DNA of 17,530 bases from Mariniphaga sp. (GCA_025363795.1 JANYLE010000456.1:1-17530), one strand, 5' to 3'. Positions 1-7,589 are shown, numbered from the stretch's first letter. Made by a program: numbers and translations. The notes: generated from the sequence alone by a model not told the origin.

Positions 1-468
1 CTGGTCAAAATAATAAAAAAGTACCATCCCGTGATGATGAGCCTGCATTTTTCGCATTTCGATGAACTAAGCATAGAAACAAAAGAGGCATGTAATCGTC
101 TGGCTGACGGCGGAATACCTCTTGGAAGCCAATGTGTTCTCCTAAAAGGAATTAATGATAGCGTCGAGACTTTTAAGAAATTAAATCACGAACTTTTAAA
201 AGTTCGCGTGCGTCCTTACTATATTTACCAATGCGATCCGATCCCAGGTTCAGCCCATTTTCGTACACAGGTAAAAAAAGGGATTGAGATTATTCAGGGA
301 CTTCGTGGATTTACTTCGGGGTATGCCGTTCCCCATTTTGTTATTGATGCTCCAGGCGGCGGCGGTAAAATCCCGCTCTTGCCTGAGTCCGTTAAAAGCA
401 TTGATAAAGATGGTATTACACTCATAAACTATGAAGGGAAAGAATACATTTACCCTGAAAAGTCCTAA
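1..468 (+). CDS. kamA: Lysine 2,3-aminomutase, KamA family (5'-truncated by window start)
   Basis: This is the C-terminal 155 residues of a KamA-family radical SAM/PLP aminomutase; the reading frame is open from base 1, so the start and the radical SAM cysteines lie upstream. The family interconverts L-lysine and L-beta-lysine. Visible family blocks are RVRPYYIYQCD, the HFRTQVKKGIEII stretch, the HTSGYAVP-like block FTSGYAVPHF and DAPGGGGK. From family knowledge, two aspartates of the clostridial enzyme (Asp293, Asp330) bind the lysine side-chain amine. Here QCD (bases 235-237) and VID (346-348) carry Asp with exactly the same 37-residue spacing, which favours lysine over glutamate as substrate. 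The C-terminal CxCxxC zinc ligands of the clostridial enzyme are absent and the position of its partner Cys268 is Ser. The gene sits 13 bp before an ATP-grasp gene and is probably in one operon with it. Confidence 0.93.
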   Translation: MVKIIKKYHPVMMSLHFSHFDELSIETKEACNRLADGGIPLGSQCVLLKGINDSVETFKKLNHELLKVRVRPYYIYQCDPIPGSAHFRTQVKKGIEIIQGLRGFTSGYAVPHFVIDAPGGGGKIPLLPESVKSIDKDGITLINYEGKEYIYPEKS

Positions 469-481
469 TTTTAATTGCTAA

Positions 482-1471
482 ATGATAAACGTTGGTTTAA
501 CGTTCGACCTCAAAGATGACTATTTAAAGTTGGGGTTTTCGAACGAAGAGGTTGCAGAGTTTGATGCTCCTGAAACCATTGACGCACTTGATTGTGCCAT
601 CACTGCTTTGGGTTTTGAAGTCATACGAATCGGAAATATTTTCAATTTGGTCGAATTTCTAAACTCAGGAAATCGTTGCGACCTAGTTTTCAACATATGC
701 GAAGGGATGTTCGGAATTGCTCGTGAAGCCCAAGTGCCATGTCTCCTCGATGCCTATCAAATCCCATATATCTTTAGTACCCCTGATGTACTAAACCTTA
801 CCCTTGACAAGGGACTGACCAAACTTATTGCAGAACAAGCAGGGATTCTAACTGCCGAATTTAAAGTCGTCTCGCAATTAAATGAATTGCAATCAATTAA
901 TATACCATTCCCTCTTTTTGTTAAGCCGGTCGCAGAGGGAACGAGTAAAGGGATTGATGGTTTCTCTCTTGTCAATGATCATGCACAGCTTGAAGAATCG
1001 GTAAGTTACTTATTGAATACATTTCACCAACCGGTATTAGTCGAATCGTTTCTTCCGGGCCGTGAGTTTACGGTTGGAGTCACGGGAAGTGGAGATGATA
1101 CAAAAGCATTGGGGACCATGGAAATTCTATTGAATGAATCCGCACCACACCCAATTTATTCCTACTCAGTAAAGAAAGATTGGGAAAAATATGCGAGTTA
1201 TCGCATTGCCAATGATCCAGTAGCACTAAAGTGTGCCGAAATCGCAATTGATGTCTGGAAATTGATCAAAGGAAAAGACGCAGGACGTGTTGATTTCAGG
1301 TTGGATGTCAACGGAAATCCCAATTTAATTGAAGTAAATCCGTTGGCTGGTCTCAATCCTACTTATTCTGATCTTCCAATTCTGGCAAGGCTAAGTGGGA
1401 TTACTTACGATCAATTAATTTCGGAGATAATGAATTCCGCTGTCAAACGCTTCGGATTAAATCTACAATGA
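482..1471 (+). CDS. D-Ala-D-Ala ligase-like ATP-grasp enzyme (first of tandem pair)
   Basis: This 329-residue protein has the D-alanine-D-alanine ligase fold signature. It shows an N-terminal DLVFNICEG block (about 67-75), an ATP-binding FVKPVAEGTSKGI segment (146-158, with Lys148), VLVESFLPGREFTVGV (185-200) and the metal-binding GRVDFRLD...IEVNP region (268-287). The family forms an amide bond by activating a carboxylate as acyl phosphate. The usual Ddl ending EVNTLPG is replaced by EVNPLAG, so a true peptidoglycan Ddl role is unlikely. Its stop codon overlaps the start of the next ATP-grasp gene (ATGA), and kamA ends 13 bp upstream. I infer a ligase acting on beta-lysine or a derivative. 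The start at 482 is the first ATG after kamA and matches the expected N-terminal beta strand. Confidence 0.88.
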   Translation: MINVGLTFDLKDDYLKLGFSNEEVAEFDAPETIDALDCAITALGFEVIRIGNIFNLVEFLNSGNRCDLVFNICEGMFGIAREAQVPCLLDAYQIPYIFSTPDVLNLTLDKGLTKLIAEQAGILTAEFKVVSQLNELQSINIPFPLFVKPVAEGTSKGIDGFSLVNDHAQLEESVSYLLNTFHQPVLVESFLPGREFTVGVTGSGDDTKALGTMEILLNESAPHPIYSYSVKKDWEKYASYRIANDPVALKCAEIAIDVWKLIKGKDAGRVDFRLDVNGNPNLIEVNPLAGLNPTYSDLPILARLSGITYDQLISEIMNSAVKRFGLNLQ

Positions 1472-2430
1472 TGAAACTCGCACTTATCCTTCATAATCCG
1501 GTAAACAACGCGTCGAAAGAAGATGAACTGGATGTATTAAACCAGGCAGAACTGATAGAATCGACCCTTAAAATATTGGGCTATAGTTCTAAAAGAATCA
1601 CTTTCGATCTAAGATCCAGTATTTTGGCAGATACTATTGCCAATAATAAAGTTGATATTGTATTTAATCTGGTTGAGACAATCAACGAATCAGGCCGACT
1701 TAGTTTTGTTGCCCCTGCCCTACTTGAACTTCTGGGTGTATCGTTCTCTGGATCAAGCACAGAGGCTATTTTTACAACAACAGACAAAATTATTTGCAAA
1801 ACTATTCTTAGTTTTAATAAAATTAGTACGCCGCATAGGGCAAAATATTTGGCAGATATTGACCCGGAAAAGTATTACATTACCAAACCAATATCCGAAG
1901 ACGGTTCAGTGGGAATCGATGATGCGTTAATCATTCAAGGCAAAGATATTACAGACATCCCAAAAGGATATTTTTCAGAAGAGTATATTCATGGTAGGGA
2001 GTTCAACATTTCAATAATAGGAGGAAAGGATACTTTTCATGTATTGCCACCAGCGGAAATGTGTTTTTTAAATGATTATTACGAAACAAAGCCACGCATT
2101 TTAGGGTATAAAGCTAAGTGGGACGAAACTTCAATGGAGTATCAAAACACAATAAGAAGTTTTCAGTTTAAAGAAACTGATGCAGAGCTAATTGAAAAAC
2201 TGAAAGAAATTGCAGCGAAATGTTGGGAAATATTTGGACTCCGAGGATATGCCCGTGTTGACGTAAGAGTCGGAAGCGATAATTTGCCGCAAGTGATTGA
2301 AATAAATGCAAATCCATGTATTGCTCCCGACAGTGGGTTTGTTGCTGCATGTCAGGAGGCAGGATTAAGCAATACAGAAATTATCAGTAGAATTATTGAA
2401 GATGCAAAACGATATGAAGCAAGAATTTAA
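1468..2430 (+). CDS. D-Ala-D-Ala ligase-like ATP-grasp enzyme (second of tandem pair)
   Basis: This 320-residue ATP-grasp protein is diverged from its upstream neighbour. Visible blocks are DIVFNLVE (63-70), TTTDKIICK (103-111), YYITKPISEDGSVGI (137-150), FSEEYIHGREFNISI (169-183) and the C-terminal metal site YARVDVRV...VIEINANP (261-283) followed by DSGF. It starts inside the stop of the preceding gene (4-nt ATGA overlap), which indicates translational coupling; a second ATG at 1471 is an alternative start. Two unequal ligases in a row suggest two successive amide-bond steps, or a heteromer. The natural substrate cannot be read from the sequence. A housekeeping Ddl role is unlikely given the context and the absence of cell-wall neighbours. 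Confidence 0.88.
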   Translation: MMKLALILHNPVNNASKEDELDVLNQAELIESTLKILGYSSKRITFDLRSSILADTIANNKVDIVFNLVETINESGRLSFVAPALLELLGVSFSGSSTEAIFTTTDKIICKTILSFNKISTPHRAKYLADIDPEKYYITKPISEDGSVGIDDALIIQGKDITDIPKGYFSEEYIHGREFNISIIGGKDTFHVLPPAEMCFLNDYYETKPRILGYKAKWDETSMEYQNTIRSFQFKETDAELIEKLKEIAAKCWEIFGLRGYARVDVRVGSDNLPQVIEINANPCIAPDSGFVAACQEAGLSNTEIISRIIEDAKRYEARI

Positions 2431-2908
2431 GTCAAAAGGGTTTAGAAAGACAGTGGTTCCAAGTGATATCATGAGTGTTACCCAGATTTTAAAATCTACA
2501 GGTTTCTTTAAACCACACGAAATAGATGTCGCGATCGAACTTATTGAAGATCGACTAAAAAATGGCGAGGGATGTGGTTATCAGTTTTGCTTCCTGGAGA
2601 TTGAAGGACGTACAGTTGCCTATGGCTGTTATGGCGAGATCCCATGTACTATCAAAAATTATGATTTATACTGGTTGGCCGTTGATAACAATTTCAGAGG
2701 CAATGGGATAGGACGACTTCTGCTTGAGAAAATTGAATCTGACATAAAATCGCATGGAGGCAGAGGAATTTACATCGAAACTTCTAATAAAGAGCAATAT
2801 ACTCCAACTGTTTTATTCTATGAAAGTTGTAACTATCAACAAATTGCAGTTTTCAATGATTTTTACGATATCAACGATAATAAAGCTGTTTACTACAAGA
2901 AACTCTGA
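2402..2908 (+). CDS. GNAT-family N-acetyltransferase
   Basis: This 168-residue acetyltransferase has the GNAT acetyl-CoA motif RGNGIG (99-104) after the strand LYWLAVDN, followed by a C-terminal FYESCNYQ block typical of motif B. It overlaps the preceding ATP-grasp gene by 29 bp with the start chosen here; ATG at 2414 and TTG at 2396 are alternatives and none has a clear Shine-Dalgarno, as is common in this phylum. As last gene of the kamA operon it may acetylate beta-lysine or the ligase product. AblB, the acetyltransferase that makes the osmolyte N-epsilon-acetyl-beta-lysine, is also a GNAT enzyme, but as I recall it is longer (about 270 residues), so this is not a clear AblB. Confidence 0.85.
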   Translation: MQNDMKQEFKSKGFRKTVVPSDIMSVTQILKSTGFFKPHEIDVAIELIEDRLKNGEGCGYQFCFLEIEGRTVAYGCYGEIPCTIKNYDLYWLAVDNNFRGNGIGRLLLEKIESDIKSHGGRGIYIETSNKEQYTPTVLFYESCNYQQIAVFNDFYDINDNKAVYYKKL

Positions 2909-2921
2909 TTACTGTGAGAGA

Positions 2922-3524
2922 TCAAACCTCCTCATAAGTAACATCCTCTACTGGTGTTCCTTTATAGGTTTGAGGCTGGCGACTAACCTTCCAAGCCATG
3001 GATAGTGATGAGATTCCATTTATTATTAAGATTGCCCCAAGAAATGGTAAAATAGTTTCGGCACTTTTAAATGGATCACTTAACAAAAATATTCCACTGC
3101 CTAAGGTCAGAAGGGCAATAAGTAAAAAAATCCAGCCCCAAAACGAGCGGGAGAGCATTCCAAACGCTCCCATTAACTGTACAAAGCCCATTATTAATAA
3201 AATAATACCGAGAAAAATCACAAATACTTTGACCATCGCCGATGGTGAGGAGATAAATACAATTCCAAATAAAACATTGACAATTCCCTGAGTGGATAAA
3301 AATCCATTCATTGCGCCTTTTTTTTTCAGGTTCGATAAAATCATTGTAACCAGACCGCTAACCAGGAGCATGACCCCAATTACGATCATCACCGTTTGCA
3401 TGGTTAATCCGGGGACAAAAAGCAATAAACCTCCCAACGCCATCGACAAAACGCCTCTTATATAAGCGTTGCGTGAGTTTGGAACAAAAAATCTTCCCAT
3501 AATTCCAGTTTGAATAAAAAACAA
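2922..3524 (-). CDS. DUF308/HdeD-like six-helix membrane protein
   Basis: This 200-residue integral membrane protein has six predicted hydrophobic segments (about 24-40, 44-63, 74-94, 97-121, 128-148, 158-178). They form three two-helix hairpin repeats, as in the HdeD/DUF308 family (HdeD is linked to acid resistance in enterobacteria; the biochemical function is unknown). The C-terminal tail is short and acidic (VEDVTYEEV). It is convergent with the kamA operon, separated by only 13 bp with no obvious terminator. The upstream ATG gives MFFIQTGI; an internal ATG at 3500 (MGRFFVPNS) is an equally plausible start because the family usually begins shortly before the first helix. No functional link to its neighbours is visible. 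Confidence 0.85.
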   Translation of the reverse strand: MFFIQTGIMGRFFVPNSRNAYIRGVLSMALGGLLLFVPGLTMQTVMIVIGVMLLVSGLVTMILSNLKKKGAMNGFLSTQGIVNVLFGIVFISSPSAMVKVFVIFLGIILLIMGFVQLMGAFGMLSRSFWGWIFLLIALLTLGSGIFLLSDPFKSAETILPFLGAILIINGISSLSMAWKVSRQPQTYKGTPVEDVTYEEV

Positions 3525-3825
3525 TGAATCAATCCAAGAGTGAATCTCTTTTAAACGAAGTTAATGTAAAAATCAATAATAAAAAATTATTTTGCAGATC
3601 GCAAAAGAAGCATAAATTATCAAACTGAAAGAACAAACTACATTCCGGTTATTGAAGCCATAGAAAAAATTCGACTATGTTTTGACATTTAGTTACAATC
3701 AAAATGAATTCAAATTCTTCAAACCTGCCCTTCAATTTAAAACGATTATTTTGATCATTTTCCAATTTTTTGAAAAATCAGTTTAAATTTGCATTCTCAA
3801 ATAAAAGAATTACTTAACACAAATT
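3525..3825. other. AT-rich divergent intergenic region
   Basis: This 301-bp gene-free stretch separates the minus-strand DUF308 gene from plus-strand yebC. It is strongly AT-rich and holds the yebC -7 element listed separately. I see no credible small ORF, hairpin terminator or repeat in the rest of it, and no convincing promoter for the DUF308 gene. Confidence 0.6.
3784..3791 (+). promoter_or_regulatory. Bacteroidota -7 element upstream of yebC
   Basis: TAAATTTG followed by C matches the phylum consensus TAnnTTTG and lies 34 bp before the yebC ATG, a suitable position for a short leader. TTTG motifs occur upstream at 3750-3753 and 3769-3772, but neither has the usual spacing of about 19-21 bp to the -7 box, so the -33 element is uncertain. 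Confidence 0.55.
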
Positions 3826-4539
3826 ATGGGACGCGCATTTGAATTCAGAAAGGCCAGAAAACTTAAACGCTGGGGATCAATGGCCAGAACATTCACTAAA
3901 ATTGGAAAAGAGATAGCAATCTCAATAAAATCCGGTGGTCCGGATCCTGCAAATAACTCACGATTACGAGTATTGATGCAGAATGCAAAGAATGCTAATA
4001 TGCCTAAAGAGAATGTTGAACGGGCAATTAAAAAAGCGACTTCGAAAGATCAGTCTGATTACAAGGAAGTTGTATATGAAGGTTATGCACCATACGGAAT
4101 CGCTGTACTAGTTGAAACAGCAACGGATAATACAACGCGCACTGTTGCAAATGTCCGTAGTTATTTCAATAAAAACGGTGGCTCACTTGGAACATCAGGA
4201 TGTGTTGAATACCTGTTCGAGCACAAGTGCATCTTCAAAATAAAAAACAAAGAAGGACTTGATATTGAGGAACTTGAACTCGAGATGATTGATTTTGGTG
4301 TCCAGGAAATCTTCCCAGAAGAAGATAATATCATTATCTACGGTGACTTTGAAGCCTTTGGCCCGATTCAGAAATATATCGAAGAAAATGGATTTGAAAT
4401 TGTATCAGCTGATTTTGAAAGAATTCCTTCAGAGGTTAAAGAGTTAACTGAGGAACAAATTATTGAAGTTGAAAAGTTACTGGAAAAATTGGAAGATGAT
4501 GAAGACGTTACAAACGTCTACCATAATATGAAAGATTAG
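3826..4539 (+). CDS. yebC: YebC/PmpR/TACO1-family protein
   Basis: This 237-residue protein is a full-length YebC-family member. The N-terminus MGRAFEFRKARK is, as I recall, the version found in Bacteroidota, replacing the proteobacterial MAGHSKWANIKHRK. Conserved blocks are ARTFTKIGKEI (21-31), GGPDPANNSRLR, NAKNANMPKENVERAIKKA, the YEGYAPYGIAVLVET loop, TDNTTRTVANVRSYFNKNGG and GCVEYLFE. The family was long annotated as a transcriptional regulator; more recent work on YebC/TACO1 proteins points to a ribosome-associated role in translation of difficult sequences such as polyproline. The C-terminus is acidic. It is monocistronic, with its own -7 box and an intrinsic terminator 20 bp after the stop. 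Confidence 0.95.
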   Translation: MGRAFEFRKARKLKRWGSMARTFTKIGKEIAISIKSGGPDPANNSRLRVLMQNAKNANMPKENVERAIKKATSKDQSDYKEVVYEGYAPYGIAVLVETATDNTTRTVANVRSYFNKNGGSLGTSGCVEYLFEHKCIFKIKNKEGLDIEELELEMIDFGVQEIFPEEDNIIIYGDFEAFGPIQKYIEENGFEIVSADFERIPSEVKELTEEQIIEVEKLLEKLEDDEDVTNVYHNMKD

Positions 4540-4559
4540 GTAAACCTTGTCTCATGGTT

Positions 4560-4590
4560 AAAGCAGAAATTCCAAAAATTTCTGCTTTTT
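4560..4590 (+). terminator. Intrinsic terminator of yebC
   Basis: A perfect 11-bp stem (AAAGCAGAAAT at 4560-4570 with its complement at 4578-4588) encloses a 7-nt loop and runs into a T tract from 4586. It lies 20 bp after the yebC stop. Confidence 0.85.
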
Positions 4591-4849
4591 CTTTTCCAAA
4601 TCGTTTTGCTCTAAAGCAACATAGTCGTTAACCCAATTCAATATCAATAAAATAACCTACTAATAATATGACAATTGGTTACAAGTCAAATATTTCTGCA
4701 AGATGAAAATAATTATATATTCAATATTAATTATGGAGAATATCAAAATTCCGTTATATTTTGATCATTTTAAATCATCTTTTTTTTGTATTAAATGCTA
4801 ATATTGTATTAACAAAACAACAATAAAACACACTAGATATTTAAAACAT

Positions 4850-4928
4850 CCTTTCACACGTTGAAAGGTTATTTAGGTTAGGTTTAGGTTAGGTTAAGCA
4901 AGGAGTTCTTCAACTCCTTGCTTTTTTT
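4850..4928 (+). ncRNA. Candidate small RNA (hairpin, repeats, terminator)
   Basis: The stretch begins with a perfect 7-bp hairpin (CCTTTCA at 4850-4856, TGAAAGG at 4862-4868, loop CACGT). Two perfect tandem copies of the 11-mer TTTAGGTTAGG follow at 4872-4882 and 4883-4893, then an intrinsic terminator. No ORF feeds into this terminator because yebC already has its own and the next gene, ppk2, is on the other strand. A standalone transcript is therefore the simplest reading. The 5' end is not defined: TAATATTG at 4799-4806 is one mismatch from a -7 box, but a -33 partner at normal spacing is missing. I recognise no Rfam family. Confidence 0.4.
4896..4928 (+). terminator. Strong orphan intrinsic terminator
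   Basis: A perfect 12-bp stem (AAGCAAGGAGTT, 4896-4907, complement 4912-4923) with loop CTTC is followed by a T tract at 4922-4928. The T tract exists only on the plus strand, so it does not act as the normal terminator of the minus-strand ppk2. Confidence 0.85.
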
Positions 4929-4945
4929 ATATAATTCTGCGACGA

Positions 4946-5836
4946 TTATTCTTCTGCGAGCAGCAACTGCTTTCCCCGTTCAAGATTTTCAAGCTGTTTT
5001 GCAGATAGTCTCGGATATTCAATACCATGAGATTTTAATTTTTCAATAATTATCTCACATACAGCAATTTGCATAAACCATTTATGGTCTGCCGGAATGA
5101 TATACCATGGAGCCAAAGCGGTAGATGTATGCTGGAAAGCTTGTTCGTAAGCGACCTGGTAATCATTCCAAAATTTACGTTCCACGACATCACGGTCCGA
5201 GAACTTCCAGTTTTTCCCTTGATCATCAATTCTTTTCAAAAACCGCTTTTTCTGTTCCTCCTTCGAAATATTCAGAAAGAACTTTAAGACGATCGTTCCG
5301 TTATTGACCAGGTATTTCTCAAAATTATTGATATCATTATAACGTTGTAACCACAATGACTGATCGGGAGTAATTTCACTATAATCAACAGGAAGTCTCT
5401 GGCCAACAAGAATTTCAGGATGCACACGGGTAACCAGAACTTCTTCATAATAGGAGCGGTTAAATATTCCGATATCGCCTTTTGCAGGGGTAACTTTCAT
5501 ACAGCGCCATAAATAGGCGTGATCAAGCTCCTCTGCTGACGGAGCTTTAAAGCTGGTGACATTGCATCCTTGTGGATTGATTCCTGACATCACATGTTTA
5601 ATCGTACTGTCTTTACCGGCAGCATCCATTGCCTGAAAAATGATCAACAACGAAAATTTGTCCTGAGCATAAAGCATCTCCTGAATTTTTGACAGCTCTT
5701 TTACTCCCTCTATCAATTTCTCTTCAGCATCCTTCGGATTGCTAAACGAACCGGTGTCGTCTGTTTTAAAATCTTTTAATTTCCCACTTCGGTCTGTAGG
5801 AAAAATGTATTTACTGTAATTCATATTGTTATCCAT
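4946..5836 (-). CDS. ppk2: Polyphosphate kinase 2, class III-like (polyP:AMP/ADP phosphotransferase)
   Basis: This 296-residue P-loop kinase belongs to the PPK2 family, which uses inorganic polyphosphate to phosphorylate nucleotides. It shows the Walker A segment AMDAAGKDST (69-78), the Walker B/DFNRS-type block GIFNRSYYEEVLVTRVHP (123-140), INNFEKYL, TIVLKFFLNISKEEQKKRF and the lid region KNWKFSDRD, then the APWYIIPADHKWF block. Overall it strongly resembles, from memory, the class III enzyme of Cytophaga hutchinsonii, which phosphorylates both AMP and ADP. Length is full for a single-domain PPK2. The start gives MDNNMNYSKY; an in-frame ATG four codons later is possible. It is divergent from mnmE and appears monocistronic. 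The protein is probably cytoplasmic and links polyP stores to adenylate energy charge. Confidence 0.93.
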   Translation of the reverse strand: MDNNMNYSKYIFPTDRSGKLKDFKTDDTGSFSNPKDAEEKLIEGVKELSKIQEMLYAQDKFSLLIIFQAMDAAGKDSTIKHVMSGINPQGCNVTSFKAPSAEELDHAYLWRCMKVTPAKGDIGIFNRSYYEEVLVTRVHPEILVGQRLPVDYSEITPDQSLWLQRYNDINNFEKYLVNNGTIVLKFFLNISKEEQKKRFLKRIDDQGKNWKFSDRDVVERKFWNDYQVAYEQAFQHTSTALAPWYIIPADHKWFMQIAVCEIIIEKLKSHGIEYPRLSAKQLENLERGKQLLLAEE

Positions 5837-6078
5837 TAAATTTGTAAGGCAATTAAAGAATCAATTCCAGCTATTAATCATTAAAATTAAGCAATAAATG
5901 CAAGTTTACAATTTTCAGCCTCTGAATTTGCCGCTTATATTGAATAAGTTGTACAAATAGCGTTTTGATATTAACCATTTTTTGAACTTAATGTTTAAAC
6001 CATTTTCAATATGAAAGATCATGTCCTTATTATTGAAATAATCAATTGGCATATACTTTTCAATAAGCACTTTGCAAA

Positions 6079-6098
6079 TGCCGGTGAGTTTACCGGCA
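6079..6098. repeat. 7-bp inverted repeat upstream of mnmE promoter
   Basis: TGCCGGT at 6079-6085 and ACCGGCA at 6092-6098 form a perfect inverted repeat with a 6-nt spacer. It lies 20 bp upstream of the mnmE -7 box, near where a -33 element would be, so it could be an operator. There is no T tract on either side that would make it a clear terminator. Confidence 0.45.
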
Positions 6099-6118
6099 AA
6101 ACAGAGGTCCATTTTACC

Positions 6119-6126
6119 TATCTTTG
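6119..6126 (+). promoter_or_regulatory. Bacteroidota -7 element of mnmE
   Basis: TATCTTTG followed by C fits the TAnnTTTG consensus and lies 26 bp before the chosen mnmE start. It falls inside the longer upstream reading frame from 6072, which supports starting translation at 6153 instead. No good -33 TTTG is visible at the normal spacing. Confidence 0.55.
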
Positions 6127-6152
6127 CACAAAAGTTCGCAAAAACAAATCGA

Positions 6153-7547
6153 ATGTTAGATCAATCAACAATATGCGCCATTTCGACCCCACCCGGAAGC
6201 GGAGGAATTGCCATCATCCGCCTTTCAGGAAAAGAGGCAATAGGGATTGTAGAATGCATTTACGAATCTCCGATAAAAAGTAAAAAGCTTACTGATCAAC
6301 AGGCAAATACACTCCATTTTGGGTCTATAAAATCGGGCGAAGAACCGATTGATGACGTTATTATAAGTCTTTTTAAATCACCACACTCCTTTACCGGTGA
6401 AGATATCGTTGAAATCTCTTGTCATGGTTCAGTGTATATCCAACAAAAGATCCTCCAATTATTAGTTTCAAGCGGTGCAAGGCTTGCCAGGCCAGGAGAG
6501 TTCACCCAAAGAGCATTTCTGAATGGGAAGATGGATTTATCTCAGGCAGAAGCTGTAGCGGACCTTATAGCTTCCGGAAATGCTGCAGCTCATAAATTGG
6601 CAATCTCACAAATGCGCGGAGGATTTTCGCGTGAGATCAATCAACTCAGAGAAGAATTACTCAGATTCGCTGCTTTAATTGAACTAGAACTCGATTTCAG
6701 TGAAGAAGATGTCGAATTTGCCAACCGAAGTTCATTAATTGAATTATCTACACGAATAGGCAACCTGTTGAGAAAACTGACCGAATCTTTCCGTCTGGGT
6801 AATGCAATCAAAAACGGAATTCCTGTAGCGATAATCGGGGAAACCAATGTCGGAAAATCAACCTTGCTCAATGCACTTCTTAATGAAGATAAGGCCATTG
6901 TTTCAGATATTCATGGTACTACGCGCGATGTAATAGAAGATGTTGTCAATATCGATGGCACCTTATTTCGTTTTTCGGACACTGCAGGCATTCGTGAAAC
7001 ACACGATTTTATTGAATCGATTGGAATCGAGCGTAGTTATAGCCAACTTGAAAAAGCGGATATCGTTTTGCTCGTAACCGATCTCAGCGGTTCAATAGAG
7101 GCAATAATTGAAAGAGTAGTGAAAATCCGCGAGAAAATTTCAGAGCAGAAGTTAATTATCATCGCGAATAAAGTTGATATTGCATCGGCAACTGCCCAGG
7201 CACAGTTATCCGGATTTCCTTTGCTTTCCAATGAAGAGTTGGTTTTTATCGCAGCCAAAAGCAAAGAGAACCTCGATAAGTTGATTCAAATTATGAATCA
7301 GACGGTAAATTTTGAATCCATCGGTCCTAAAGATATTGTTGTCACAAACATACGTCATTTTGAAGCGCTGACATTAGCCTACCAATCCATTCAAAGGGTT
7401 ATCGAAGGGTTGAAAACAGGAATTTCCGGCGATTTTCTTGCACAAGACATCAGGGAATGCCTTCATTATCTTGGCGAAATTACTGGTGAAATATCTACTG
7501 ATGAAATTCTTGGTCATATTTTCAAGCATTTCTGTATCGGCAAATAA
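6153..7547 (+). CDS. mnmE: tRNA modification GTPase MnmE (TrmE)
   Basis: With MnmG, MnmE modifies U34 in the wobble position of certain tRNAs (carboxymethylaminomethyl group) using a formyl-tetrahydrofolate-binding domain and a GTPase. The 464-residue protein begins MLDQSTICAISTPPGSGGIA, matching the usual N-terminus; an in-frame ATG at 6072 would add 27 residues lying over the promoter and is rejected. Visible elements are the N-terminal domain with RPGEFTQRAFLNGKMDLSQA (113-132), G1 GETNVGKS (229-236), GTTRD (255-259), G3 DTAG (276-279), G4 NKVD (339-342) and the C-terminal FCIGK with its conserved cysteine (461). The gene is intact to its last codon although a mobile element follows directly. 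The 3' end of this gene (trmE) is a known integration site for other islands such as SGI1. Confidence 0.97.
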   Translation: MLDQSTICAISTPPGSGGIAIIRLSGKEAIGIVECIYESPIKSKKLTDQQANTLHFGSIKSGEEPIDDVIISLFKSPHSFTGEDIVEISCHGSVYIQQKILQLLVSSGARLARPGEFTQRAFLNGKMDLSQAEAVADLIASGNAAAHKLAISQMRGGFSREINQLREELLRFAALIELELDFSEEDVEFANRSSLIELSTRIGNLLRKLTESFRLGNAIKNGIPVAIIGETNVGKSTLLNALLNEDKAIVSDIHGTTRDVIEDVVNIDGTLFRFSDTAGIRETHDFIESIGIERSYSQLEKADIVLLVTDLSGSIEAIIERVVKIREKISEQKLIIIANKVDIASATAQAQLSGFPLLSNEELVFIAAKSKENLDKLIQIMNQTVNFESIGPKDIVVTNIRHFEALTLAYQSIQRVIEGLKTGISGDFLAQDIRECLHYLGEITGEISTDEILGHIFKHFCIGK

Positions 7548-7589
7548 CCACTGATAATCAATAACTTACAAATACCATAATTTATCACT

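Larger units (their letters stand above)
4591..4945. other. AT-rich gene-free region with a candidate small RNA
   Basis: About 355 bp between the yebC terminator and the ppk2 stop codon holds no plausible ORF. The first 200 bp is very AT-rich without clear motifs. The last 80 bp contains a hairpin, two tandem 11-bp repeats and a second strong plus-strand terminator, listed separately. That terminator serves no annotated gene. Confidence 0.6.
5837..6152. other. Divergent promoter region between ppk2 and mnmE
   Basis: This 316-bp gene-free region holds a 7-bp inverted repeat and the mnmE -7 box, both listed separately. Open frames here are short, uncharacteristic and overlap each other. I see no convincing ppk2 promoter; the closest is TAAACTTG on the minus strand around 5900-5910, one mismatch from the -7 consensus. 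Confidence 0.5.

Noticed and set aside
482..2430. Housekeeping D-alanine-D-alanine ligase (ddl) for peptidoglycan.
   Set aside because: Two diverged copies in an operon with kamA, no mur genes nearby, and the substrate-site motif EVNTLPG is altered in both.
4872..4893. TTTAGG-containing repeat resembles a eukaryotic telomere repeat.
   Set aside because: Only two 11-bp copies inside a bacterial gene context next to a terminator; similarity is coincidental.
5915..6112. Minus-strand ORF of 65 codons between ppk2 and mnmE.
   Set aside because: No recognisable domain; it overlaps the mnmE promoter and inverted repeat, and its composition looks like translated AT-rich intergenic DNA.
6072..6152. 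27-residue N-terminal extension of MnmE.
   Set aside because: It overlaps a consensus -7 box, and MnmE proteins normally begin just before the TICAISTP block.
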